Assembly (NCBI RefSeq): GCF_023016805.1
Contig: NZ_JALKCH010000015.1
Span: 1 to 64,000 of the forward strand
DNA: 64,000 nucleotides
Direction of reading: 5' to 3'
Source: Ancylobacter crimeensis
GTDB lineage: Bacteria > Pseudomonadota > Alphaproteobacteria > Rhizobiales > Xanthobacteraceae
The position numbers were made by a program, and so were the translations under genes. Shown here piece after piece: positions 1 to 7,879 of the stretch (position 1 is the first letter of the stretch; every line of letters begins with the position of its first letter). The notes under the pieces were generated by a model. It worked only from the letters and a program-made list of their open reading frames with translations. It was not told the DNA's origin and ran no database searches.

Positions 1-511
1 TCCCTACCCACGCGCTGCAGGCGGCCGCCGGAGCGATCCGGCCCGGTGCCCCGCATGCCTTCCCTCCCGAAGGCGGCAGGACCCCCGATCCGCAACCCCG
101 GCCGGAAACGGCGCGGGGATGAAAGTGTTGAGGGCGTGAAGGGGCATGAAGGGCGCGGATCGCGCGGTCACGCTCCCGAAGAAGCCGGGACGGTGCAGGG
201 CCCCGGCGGTGAAGCCGGCGGCGCAGGATCGCGCCTCTCACCCGTCATCCCGGCCGCGGCAGCGGGCCGCACCGACCAGACGTGGCCCTCATCGCCCCAC
301 CCCAGGGCGCAGCCGGAGCGCCGGGATGACGGCGGGTGGGACCGGAGGGCGACGGGAAGGACGGCGGGAGGGACTGGAACCGAAGACGATGGGAGGACAG
401 GCAGCATCAGGACGGAGGAGAACGGAAGGAATGGAACGGCCCCATCCGTCTTTCTCTCGGCAACACCCAGAGCACTCCGGCGAGGGAGGCCACTATCCCC
501 ACGCATCGCCC
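1..511. other. Left-edge non-coding stretch
   Basis: I find no credible gene here. Open frames exist on both strands, but they are rich in Arg, Gly and Pro, lack recognisable domains and have the look of GC-rich chance frames. The stretch lies beyond the stop codon of the leftward efflux permease. It holds a 13-base inverted repeat (242-254 with 320-332) and a purine-rich tract around 330-440. No T-run follows the repeat arms, so it is not a convincing terminator for the operon. Confidence 0.55.
242..332. repeat. 13-bp inverted repeat, 65-bp spacer
   Basis: The arms CCGTCATCCCGGC (242-254) and GCCGGGATGACGG (320-332) are exact reverse complements separated by 65 bases. A related word, CGTCATCCCGGG, occurs around 14846-14857 at the kamA/coxE junction. 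It could be a dispersed intergenic repeat of this genome or a long-loop hairpin in the 3' region of the efflux operon. Its function is unknown. Confidence 0.45.
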
Positions 512-1681
512 TCAATCCAGCGTCTGCCGGAACCGCCGCACCGCGATCGTCATCGCCACCAGCATGATGGCCGCGAGCATGGCGATGTCGCGCACGAGGT
601 CGGCGGCGTCGGCGCCCTTCAGCATGATGCCGCGGACCATGCGCAGGTAATGCGTCAGCGGCATCGTCTCGGAGAGCCACTGCGCCCACACCGGCATGCC
701 GGCGAAGGGGAACATGAAGCCGGAGAGCAGGATGTTCGGCAGGAAGTACATGAAGGTCATCTGCACCGCCTGAAGCTGGTTCTGCGCCAGCGTCGAGAAG
801 GTGTAGCCGATCGACAGGTTCGCCACGATGAACAGCCCGGTCAGCGCCACCAGCAGCAGAAAGGAACCGACCATCGGCACATGGAACACGAACATGCCGG
901 CGAGCAGGATCATTCCCGCCTGCATCGCGCCGACCATCACATAGGGCGCGATCTTGCCGAGCATCACCTCCACCGGGCGGATCGGCATGGCGAGAAGCGT
1001 CTCCATCGTGCCACGCTCGACCTCGCGGGTCACCGACAATGCGGTGAAGATCAGCATGGTCATGGTGAGGATGGTGCCGAGCAAGCCGGGCACGATGTTG
1101 AGCTGGGTGACGGCGGCCGGATTGTAGCGCGGATGGGCGCGGATGACGAAGGCCGGCGGCTCCGCCTCCAGCCCGCTGCCCGAAGGACCGGCGGTGCCCA
1201 CCAGGCGCTCGCGGGCAACGGCCTGCGTCACGATCTGGTTGAGCGCGGCGAGCGCGCTGCCGGACGCGACGGGATCGGTGGCATCCGCCGCCACCAGCAT
1301 GGCCGGGCTCTCGCCGCGCCGCACCGCGCGCTCGAACCCGGCGGGGATCTCCACCACGAACAACACCCGGCCCGAGCGCACGAGAGCCTCGGCTTCGGCG
1401 TCGCTGGCCGGCTGGTCGGTGAGGGCGAAATAGCGGGTGTTCTGCAGCGCGGCGAGAATGGCACGGGTCAGCGCCGTGTTCTCATGCGCCAGCACCGCGG
1501 TCGGCAGATGCCGCGGCGTCGTGTTGATGGCATAGCCGAACAGGACCAGTTGCAGCAGCGGAATCATGATCATGGTGGCGAAGGACACCCGGTCCCGCAG
1601 CAATTGCAGGAATTCCTTCCTCACCATCGCCCCGATGCGGCGCAGGCTGCCGCCGGGCGCACGCTCCGTCGCGCCGGTCAT
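512..1681 (-). CDS. ABC-2 type efflux permease
   Basis: This 389-residue integral membrane protein is the permease of a drug/toxin-type ABC exporter. The N-terminus has the family's typical cytoplasmic start with Lys-Glu-Phe (VRKEFLQLLRDR), one membrane helix, then a large extracytoplasmic domain. The C-terminal half holds five hydrophobic segments and the ABC-2 signature region (EVERGTMETLLAMPIRP). Its ATG overlaps the stop of the upstream ATPase gene by 4 bases, so the two are translationally coupled. It resembles the YbhS/YbhR/YhhJ group. Only one permease gene is present, so a homodimer is likely. The family assignment is firm; the substrate is unknown. Confidence 0.9.
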   Translation of the reverse strand: MTGATERAPGGSLRRIGAMVRKEFLQLLRDRVSFATMIMIPLLQLVLFGYAINTTPRHLPTAVLAHENTALTRAILAALQNTRYFALTDQPASDAEAEALVRSGRVLFVVEIPAGFERAVRRGESPAMLVAADATDPVASGSALAALNQIVTQAVARERLVGTAGPSGSGLEAEPPAFVIRAHPRYNPAAVTQLNIVPGLLGTILTMTMLIFTALSVTREVERGTMETLLAMPIRPVEVMLGKIAPYVMVGAMQAGMILLAGMFVFHVPMVGSFLLLVALTGLFIVANLSIGYTFSTLAQNQLQAVQMTFMYFLPNILLSGFMFPFAGMPVWAQWLSETMPLTHYLRMVRGIMLKGADAADLVRDIAMLAAIMLVAMTIAVRRFRQTLD

Positions 1682-2643
1682 CGGAAATTGTCCTCGCTGC
1701 GGCCCATCAGGTCGATGAACACGTCCTCGAGCGTCGGCTGGTCGGCGCGGACGGCGAGCCCGTCGCGCTCCCGCAGCGGCGCGACGGCAGCCTCCAGCGC
1801 GGCACGGTCATGACCGCCGACATGGACGCTGGCCCCGAAGGGCGCGATCAGGTCGATGCCCGGCTTGCCCTCCAGCTCGGCGAGCAGCACCGCCGGATCG
1901 GCGCCCGAAACGGTGAAGGTCACGAGCCCGGAACGGCCGATGACATCCTCCACCGTTCCTTGAGCCAGCAGGTCGCCATAGGCGATGTACGCGATCTCGT
2001 GGCAGCGCTCGGCCTCGTCCATGTAGTGCGTCGAGACCAGCACGGTCAGTCCCTCGGCGGCGAGCTGATGGATCTGCGCCCAGAACTCCCGACGCGCTTT
2101 CGGATCGACCCCGGCGGTCGGCTCGTCGAGCAGCAGGAGCTGCGGCGACGGCAGGATGCAGGCACCGAGCGCAAGGCGCTGCTTCCAGCCGCCGGACAGC
2201 GAACCGGCGAGCTGGCGGTCGCGCCCGGAAAGTCCCAGCCGCTCCACAGCGGCGCGGGCGGCCTTCACCGGATCGGGCACGCCATAGACCCGGGCCACGA
2301 ATTCGAGGTTCTCCCGCACCGAGAGATCGGCATAGAGGCTGAAGCGCTGCGCCATGTAGCCGACATGGCGGCGGATCTCGCGGGATTGCGTCAGGATGTC
2401 GAGGCCGAGACAGGTGCCGTGCCCGCTGTCCGGTGTCAGCAGCCCGCACAGCATGCGGATCGTCGTCGTCTTGCCGGAACCGTTCGGGCCGAGAAAGCCG
2501 TAGATCTGCCCGCGCTTCACCCGCATCGACAGGTTGCGGACCACGGTGCGGCCGCCGAAGGATTTCGACAGGCCTTCGACCTCGATCACATAGTCTGCCG
2601 CACCAGCCTGCGCACCGCTGGCAGCGCCCGTTTCTGCTATCAT
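1678..2643 (-). CDS. ABC exporter ATP-binding subunit
   Basis: This 321-residue cytoplasmic ATPase powers the adjacent ABC-2 permease. The Walker A motif GPNGSGKTT is at residues 52-60. The signature motif is the SGGWKQR variant, and Walker B with the D-loop reads LLLLDEPTAGVD. A roughly 80-residue C-terminal extension with a beta-rich look follows the nucleotide-binding domain, as in CcmA/YbhF-like exporter ATPases. The gene overlaps its neighbours by 4 bases at both ends (HlyD-like gene upstream, permease downstream), which supports a single operon. It has one nucleotide-binding domain, unlike the double-domain YbhF. Confidence 0.92.
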   Translation of the reverse strand: MIAETGAASGAQAGAADYVIEVEGLSKSFGGRTVVRNLSMRVKRGQIYGFLGPNGSGKTTTIRMLCGLLTPDSGHGTCLGLDILTQSREIRRHVGYMAQRFSLYADLSVRENLEFVARVYGVPDPVKAARAAVERLGLSGRDRQLAGSLSGGWKQRLALGACILPSPQLLLLDEPTAGVDPKARREFWAQIHQLAAEGLTVLVSTHYMDEAERCHEIAYIAYGDLLAQGTVEDVIGRSGLVTFTVSGADPAVLLAELEGKPGIDLIAPFGASVHVGGHDRAALEAAVAPLRERDGLAVRADQPTLEDVFIDLMGRSEDNFR

Positions 2644-3605
2644 GGGGCGAGCTCGACGGTGACGGGCTGCCCGGGGCGCAGCGTACCGGGCTGGTCGGGC
2701 CGGGCTTCCAGCATGAAGACGAGCTTCGCACGCTCATCTAGACTGTAGATCACCGGCGGCGTGTATTCGGCGGCGCTGGCGATGAAGCTCACCTTTGCCG
2801 GCACTTTCTCGCGGCACCCGTCGCAGCTCGCCAGCACGCGCGTGCCATGGGCGAAGCGCGGCAGCTCCGGCTCGGAGACGAAGAAGCGCACCTTGATGAG
2901 ATCGGGCGGCAGAATGGAGACGACCGGACGCCCCGCCGGCACCAGTTCGCCGGGCCGGAAATAGACCGTCTCGATCGACCCCTCCGCCGGCGCCGTCCGG
3001 GCCCGGCGTTCCAGCCGTACCTTCGCCGCGGCAAGCGTCGCCGTCGCGACCTCCACGGCCTTCTCCGCCGCGGCGATCTGCTCCGGGCGCGACGGCAGGG
3101 CGCCGACCACGATGCGGTTGCGCGCCTCGTCCAGCGCCGCGACGTTCTGGTCGTAGCTGTGCTGGGCATTGTCGAGCGCGGCCTGCGAGCCGACCTTGCG
3201 CTCCGTGAGCTCGCGCTGGCGGGCGAGCTCGATGCGCGCGAGGTCCACCGCCGACGCCGCTCGCTGTTCCGCTGCCTTGAGCACCGCGATCTCTTCCGGT
3301 CGCTGGGCGGCGGCCTTGAGATTGGCAAGCTCGCCCTGCGCCTGTCCGACACTCGCCTGCGCCTGCGTGACATCCGCCTGCTGCAGGGCATCGTCCACGG
3401 TGAAGAGCGGGTGGCCGACGCTCACGCGGTCTCCTTCGTCGACCGAAAGCGCCGTCAGCCGTCCTGCCTCATCCGGGCCGACGAAAATGACCTCGCCTTC
3501 CGCATAGCCCTGAAAGCGCGGCGATCCCTCCTTGCCGCATGCCGCGAGCAGCAGCGTCGCCGCACACAGTACCGCGACCCTCGTCGGGCAAAGACGCCGC
3601 CTCAT
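2640..3605 (-). CDS. HlyD/EmrA-type membrane fusion lipoprotein
   Basis: This 321-residue periplasmic adaptor links an inner-membrane exporter to an outer-membrane channel. It has a lipoprotein signal peptide: basic N-terminus, hydrophobic core, lipobox LAAC with Cys23, then Gly-Lys. A biotinyl-lipoyl-like segment follows (near residues 35-75), then a long Ala/Gln/Glu-rich coiled-coil hairpin (about 75-190) and a beta-barrel domain. The C-terminal Pro-Gly-Gln-Pro-Val-Thr-Val ending is typical of the family. It overlaps the TetR gene upstream and the ATPase downstream by 4 bases each. It is close to YbhG-like proteins; no outer-membrane partner is encoded nearby. Confidence 0.88.
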   Translation of the reverse strand: MRRRLCPTRVAVLCAATLLLAACGKEGSPRFQGYAEGEVIFVGPDEAGRLTALSVDEGDRVSVGHPLFTVDDALQQADVTQAQASVGQAQGELANLKAAAQRPEEIAVLKAAEQRAASAVDLARIELARQRELTERKVGSQAALDNAQHSYDQNVAALDEARNRIVVGALPSRPEQIAAAEKAVEVATATLAAAKVRLERRARTAPAEGSIETVYFRPGELVPAGRPVVSILPPDLIKVRFFVSEPELPRFAHGTRVLASCDGCREKVPAKVSFIASAAEYTPPVIYSLDERAKLVFMLEARPDQPGTLRPGQPVTVELAP

Positions 3606-4270
3606 GCTCCCACTCCTTCATCGCGCCAGCCGAGCCCGCGCAGGACGACATCGATGTGCGCCGCCAGCATCGCCTCGGCATCCAGCGGCTCGCTGCGCTC
3701 GAACAGATCGATCCAGATCACCGCGGTGAGGAACGGACCGATGATGAGCTGCGGAAATCGGAGAGCCGCATCGGAGGTGATCTCGCCGCGCGCCAGTGCG
3801 CGCGCATTGATGGCGCGCAACAGATCCTGCCCTCGCGCGACCACGGTCCTGAAATAGAAGTCCGCCAGCTCCGGGAAGCGTTCGCCCTCCCCGATCAGCA
3901 GGCGGACGATATGCCGGCGCGGCGTGCAGATGATCTCGCCGTGCAGACGGGCAAAGAGCAGCACCAGCAGATCGCGCGTCGAACCGGGAAACTGCGCGAC
4001 CTGAGCCTCCATCATGCCCAGCACCGGATCGGCGGCGGTGCGCACCAGTCCTTCGAACAGTGCCGCCTTGTCCTTGAAGTGCAGATAGAGCGTTCCCTTA
4101 GCCGTGCCGGCGCGCCGCGCGACATCCTCCATCCGCGCACCGGCAAAACCCTTCTCGGCAAACACCGCAAGCGCGGCATCGAGAATCGCCTGCCGGCGGG
4201 CGGCGGCGTCCGGCCTCTTGCGCGGCGGCCGGCGCGGCGTGGCGCGTGGCGTCTGGTCGGCACCGGTCAT
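3602..4270 (-). CDS. TetR/AcrR family transcriptional regulator
   Basis: This 222-residue repressor-type protein is the first gene of the efflux operon. The N-terminal helix-turn-helix covers about residues 25-75 (AILDAALAVFAEKGFAGARM and the Gly-Thr-Leu-Tyr-Leu-His-Phe recognition region). The rest is the helical ligand-binding and dimerisation domain, with a C-terminal segment like the TetR_C group of AcrR/YbiH types. I chose the ATG at 4270 because AAGGTGG lies about 6 bases upstream; a GTG at 4279 is possible but leaves no ribosome site. A perfect palindrome 31 bases upstream is a likely self-operator, so the protein probably represses its own operon until the exporter substrate binds. 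Confidence 0.88.
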   Translation of the reverse strand: MTGADQTPRATPRRPPRKRPDAAARRQAILDAALAVFAEKGFAGARMEDVARRAGTAKGTLYLHFKDKAALFEGLVRTAADPVLGMMEAQVAQFPGSTRDLLVLLFARLHGEIICTPRRHIVRLLIGEGERFPELADFYFRTVVARGQDLLRAINARALARGEITSDAALRFPQLIIGPFLTAVIWIDLFERSEPLDAEAMLAAHIDVVLRGLGWRDEGVGA

Positions 4271-4300
4271 GTCAACCACCTTTTTGGAAACCGAATTATG

Positions 4301-4314
4301 ACTGACCGGTCAGT
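4301..4314. promoter_or_regulatory. Putative TetR operator palindrome
   Basis: ACTGACCGGTCAGT is a perfect 14-base palindrome located 31 bases upstream of the TetR start codon, in a locally AT-rich stretch. TetR/AcrR regulators commonly bind such palindromes overlapping their own promoters, and TGACCGGTCA cores are frequent among them. It probably mediates autoregulation of the efflux operon. Confidence 0.65.
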
Positions 4315-4454
4315 TTTTTCAAACCCCAATCCGGATCTTTATTTGGCGACCTTCGCCTGCAAGCGATGCCGCCGATATCGCCGCGCCCCATCTGATGAGG
4401 CAGGCAGGAATGCGCCAGACATTCCGCCACCCACGCAGAAGGCCGGAGAGCTCC

Positions 4455-5015
4455 ATGTCGTCCAAAGCCGTCCGCCGGAATCGGGGCGCGGGCCGGGCCC
4501 TGTTTGCCGGCGTCGTCACGATGCTGGCGCTGTTGCCTTGGCATCGGCCCGCCTATGCCGTCGAGGGCTGCCTGCGCACATGCCTGTCCGACCGCATCAA
4601 GGGCACGGATGACGACGCCGCGATGCGCGACGCGCTGCGCGCCTGCCGCGAGAGCTGCCTTGGCACCGAGGCCGACGAGTTGAAGGCGGAGGGCCTCTAT
4701 GACCGCTATGCCCAATGCCGCCCCTCGCCGCTCAGCGATGCCGAGTTTCACCGGCTGCGCTCCGGCAACCCGTCCTTCCTCATCCACACCAACGCCCTCA
4801 TCTGGGAGATGAAGAACGTTCTGCCCGATAAGGTGATCCGCTCCATCGAAGTCACCACCCAATCGCTGAGCCTGTCGGACACCGCCTTCAGCATCCGCAC
4901 GCTGATCCCGCCCGGACACAGCGGCACCATCGTCATGATGAATTTCTTCGCCGGCTATCCCGCCGCACGCTTCGCCACGCGGCTGACGCGCATCGAGGCC
5001 TGCCCGCTGCGCTGA
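4455..5015 (+). CDS. Secreted Cys-rich protein of unknown function
   Basis: I do not recognise this 186-residue protein. The start at 4455 is preferred over an in-frame ATG at 4395 because it has GGAGAG about 7 bases upstream and begins a normal Sec signal peptide: basic N-terminus, hydrophobic segment, cleavage near Ala-Tyr-Ala. The mature N-terminus carries two Cys-x3-Cys pairs (CLRTC and CRESC) about 25 residues apart, which suggests two disulfides or a helical-hairpin Cys motif. Another Cys lies in the middle and one near the C-terminus. The C-terminal half looks like a small beta-sandwich. It stands alone between the efflux operon and the iron importer. Confidence 0.7.
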   Translation: MSSKAVRRNRGAGRALFAGVVTMLALLPWHRPAYAVEGCLRTCLSDRIKGTDDDAAMRDALRACRESCLGTEADELKAEGLYDRYAQCRPSPLSDAEFHRLRSGNPSFLIHTNALIWEMKNVLPDKVIRSIEVTTQSLSLSDTAFSIRTLIPPGHSGTIVMMNFFAGYPAARFATRLTRIEACPLR

Positions 5016-5146
5016 TGGCAGCCCCCTATCCACTCACCTCCCGGCGAGCTGCCCCTGCGAGAACATTGACAAGCATCGGCCAAAGGGCTTTCTCGGGCTT
5101 GATGACGCGGAAAACAGCGCTGCGGCAATAGCTTGGAGGAATTCCA

Positions 5147-6178
5147 ATGTACCGGATCACGCGCCGGTCCTTGCTTCGGACCTCCCTGGCGCTGGGCGGA
5201 CTGGCCGCCGGCACCCTCGCTCGCCCCGCCATCCTGCGCGCCGCCTCGGCCGAGGAGCTGACACTGTATAACGGCCAGCACCGGCAGGTGACGGATGCCG
5301 TGGTCGCCGCCTTCTCCAAGAAGACCGGTATCGACATTCTGGTGCGCAACGGCTCCAGCCCGCAGATCGCCAACCAGCTTCTGGAGGAGGGCGACCTCTC
5401 CCCGGCCGACGTATTCTATTCCGAAGGAAGCCCCCCGGTGGCGGCGCTCGCCAAGCGCGGCATGCTGGCGAAGCTGCCGGACGACACGCTGAAGCAGGTG
5501 CCTTCCACCTATGTCGCGACCACCGGCGAATGGACTGGCGTCACCGCCCGCGCCCGCGTCGTCGCCTATAACCGCGATCTCCTCAAGGAGGAGGACCTGC
5601 CCTCCGGCCTCCTCGGCTTCGCCGACGCCAAATGGGCGGACAAGGTGGGGTATGCCCCGGCGAGCGACGCCTTCCAGGAACAGATCGTCGCCCTCTTGCA
5701 GATGAAGGGCCGCGAGGCGACGCTTGACTGGCTCAAGGGCATGAAGAAGGTCGGGCGCATCTACAACAACAACATCGGCGCCATGCAGGCGGTCGAGCGC
5801 GGCGAGATTCCCTGCGCATTGATCAACAACTATTACTGGTTCACCGTGGCGCAGGAGGTCGGCGCGGCCAAGATGCGTTCGGCGCTGCATTACATCCGCA
5901 ACCGCGATCCCGGCGCGCTCATCACCGTTTCCGCTGCCGCCATTCTCAAGACCGGGCGCAACCTCGAGGCGGCCCAGCACTTCGTCGCCTTCCTCGTCAG
6001 CGCCGAGGGCCAGCAGATCATCGCCAACGCCATGGCGGAATATCCGCTGCGCGCCGGCATCACCTCACCCTTCCCGCTGGAGCCGTTCGACAAGCTGGAC
6101 CCGCCGCCGGTCACCCCGGCCGATCTCGGTGACGCCGCCGAGGCCATTCCGCTGGCCCGCGAAGCCGGCCTCGCCTGA
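5147..6178 (+). CDS. Ferric-iron ABC transporter substrate-binding protein
   Basis: This 343-residue periplasmic binding protein of the FbpA/FutA/SfuA family captures Fe(III) for import. The N-terminus carries a twin-arginine signal (RRSLLRTSLALGG) ending near Ala-Ile-Leu-Arg-Ala, so it is probably exported folded by Tat; tatABC is present at 51.8-53.8 kb. The Tyr229-Tyr230 pair after Asn-Asn matches the double-tyrosine iron site of the family. The start has a strong ribosome site, GGAGGA at 5135-5140. A TTGACA hexamer at 5066 could be a -35 box, but I see no good -10. The permease gene follows after 41 bases. Substrate specificity is inferred from the family and the Tyr pair. Confidence 0.85.
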   Translation: MYRITRRSLLRTSLALGGLAAGTLARPAILRAASAEELTLYNGQHRQVTDAVVAAFSKKTGIDILVRNGSSPQIANQLLEEGDLSPADVFYSEGSPPVAALAKRGMLAKLPDDTLKQVPSTYVATTGEWTGVTARARVVAYNRDLLKEEDLPSGLLGFADAKWADKVGYAPASDAFQEQIVALLQMKGREATLDWLKGMKKVGRIYNNNIGAMQAVERGEIPCALINNYYWFTVAQEVGAAKMRSALHYIRNRDPGALITVSAAAILKTGRNLEAAQHFVAFLVSAEGQQIIANAMAEYPLRAGITSPFPLEPFDKLDPPPVTPADLGDAAEAIPLAREAGLA

Positions 6179-6219
6179 GCGCGGCCTCTGTTTTCAGCCG
6201 CAGAACGGAGCGCCGGCCC

Positions 6220-7830
6220 GTGAGCCTGTCGACCACCGAGGCCAGATCCGTCGTCCGGGCAGCCACCGCCGCTGCGTCCGACGCATCCACCCCGCGCCGC
6301 CACATGCTGCGCCGTCCGCCCGGCTGGCTGATGCTGGCGGCGGCGGTGCCCGTGCTGTTCGCGGCGCTGCCGATCGTCTATGTCGCCGCGCGCACCTGGG
6401 AGGCCGGGTTCGATGTCGCCATCGACATGCTCTTCCGCCGCCGCAGCGCCGAGCTACTGGTCAACACGCTGCTGCTCGCGGGCAGCGTCACCCTGCTGTC
6501 GGCACTCATTGGCACGGGCTGCGCCTTCCTGATCGAGCGTTTCGCCCTGCCCCTGCGCGGCGCCTGGCGCACCCTTATCTGCCTGCCCCTCGCGGTTCCG
6601 GCCTTCGTGTCGAGCTATGCCTGGGCGTCTCTTGGCCCGTCCTTTCAGGGGATGGCGGGCGCTATCCTCATTCTCACCCTGTCGCACTTCCCGCTGATCT
6701 ATCTGCCGGTCGCGGCAGCGCTGCAGCGGATGGATACCCGGCTCGAGGACGTCGCCCGCTCGCTCGGCGAAACCACGCCGCGCACCCTATTGCTCGTGGT
6801 GCTGCCGCAGCTTCGCCCGGCACTGGCCGGCGGTGCCCTGCTGGTGATGTCGCACATGCTGGCGGAGTTCGGTGCGCTGTCGCTGCTGCGGGTGCAGACC
6901 TTCACCACCGCGATCTTTCAGGAGTACGAGCTTCAATTCAACAGCGCCAATGCCGCCCTGCTCTCCGGCGTGCTGATGGCGCTGTGCCTGCCGGTGGCCA
7001 TGGGCGAGGCCTGGGTGCGCCGCGACCGCCGCCTCGCCCGCAGTGATCGCCGTACCCGGCGCGATGCCGCGCTTCTGCCGATCGGCCGGGCGCTGTGGCC
7101 TGCGGAGATCGGGCTCGCCGTCCTCTCGCTCGCGGCGCTCGGCGTGCCGTTGTTCATGCTCGGCTACTGGCTCAGCGTCGGGCTTTCTGCCGGCACCGGG
7201 CGCACCGACATCACGGTCGCGCTCCTCGGCTCGCTCCGGCTCTCGCTGGGCGGAGCCGTGCTCACCACCGTGCTGGCGCTGCCGCTGGTGGTGCTGGCGA
7301 CGCGCTACCGCTCTGCGTTGACGCCGCTGATCGAGCGCCTGCCCTATGTGGTGCACGGCCTGCCGGGCCTCGTGGTGGCGCTGGCGCTGATCTTCGGCGC
7401 GATCCGCTGGGTGCCGCCGCTCTACCAGTCGACCGCGCTGGTCATGGTGGCCTATGCGATCCTGTTCCTGCCGCTCGCCCAGTCAGCTTTGCGGGCGACC
7501 GCCGAACTGGTGCCGCCGGAGCTGGAACAGGCCGCACGCACGCTGGGCCGCGGCCCGCTCGCCGCCTTCGGTGCGGTGACGCTGCCGGCGCTGGCCCCCG
7601 GCATCGGCGCCGGCATGGCCCTGATCGTACTGGAGCTGATGCGCGAGCTGACGGCGACGCTGCTGCTCGCGCCCTCCGGCGTCTCGACGCTGGCGACCGA
7701 GGTGTGGTCCTACACCAATGACGGCTCCTACGCCGCCGCCGCGCCCTATGCGGCGCTGCTGGTTCTGATTTCCGGGGTGCCGGTCTACGTCTTCACCCTG
7801 CGCACGCTGAAACAGGGCAAGCGCGGCTGA
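6220..7830 (+). CDS. Ferric-iron ABC transporter permease
   Basis: This 536-residue inner-membrane protein has two fused binding-protein-dependent permease domains (about residues 60-270 and 320-530), about twelve helices in all, as in FbpB/SfuB. Each half carries an EAA-type loop for contact with the ATPase (around LEDVARSLGE and LEQAARTLGR). Translation starts at GTG 6220 behind AACGGAG. It forms an operon with the binding protein upstream. The gene after it is convergent, so no ATPase follows; the FbpC-like protein at 54064-55173 is the only candidate partner in the window. Confidence 0.88.
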   Translation: MSLSTTEARSVVRAATAAASDASTPRRHMLRRPPGWLMLAAAVPVLFAALPIVYVAARTWEAGFDVAIDMLFRRRSAELLVNTLLLAGSVTLLSALIGTGCAFLIERFALPLRGAWRTLICLPLAVPAFVSSYAWASLGPSFQGMAGAILILTLSHFPLIYLPVAAALQRMDTRLEDVARSLGETTPRTLLLVVLPQLRPALAGGALLVMSHMLAEFGALSLLRVQTFTTAIFQEYELQFNSANAALLSGVLMALCLPVAMGEAWVRRDRRLARSDRRTRRDAALLPIGRALWPAEIGLAVLSLAALGVPLFMLGYWLSVGLSAGTGRTDITVALLGSLRLSLGGAVLTTVLALPLVVLATRYRSALTPLIERLPYVVHGLPGLVVALALIFGAIRWVPPLYQSTALVMVAYAILFLPLAQSALRATAELVPPELEQAARTLGRGPLAAFGAVTLPALAPGIGAGMALIVLELMRELTATLLLAPSGVSTLATEVWSYTNDGSYAAAAPYAALLVLISGVPVYVFTLRTLKQGKRG

Positions 7831-7879
7831 GAGCCGTGGCTTAGAAACGCCGCGCAAGACACTAAAAATAAATACATCT

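Noticed and set aside
146-1813. Long plus-strand frame through the left edge
   Set aside because: It covers the permease gene in antisense and begins in a low-complexity region without a ribosome site or domain.
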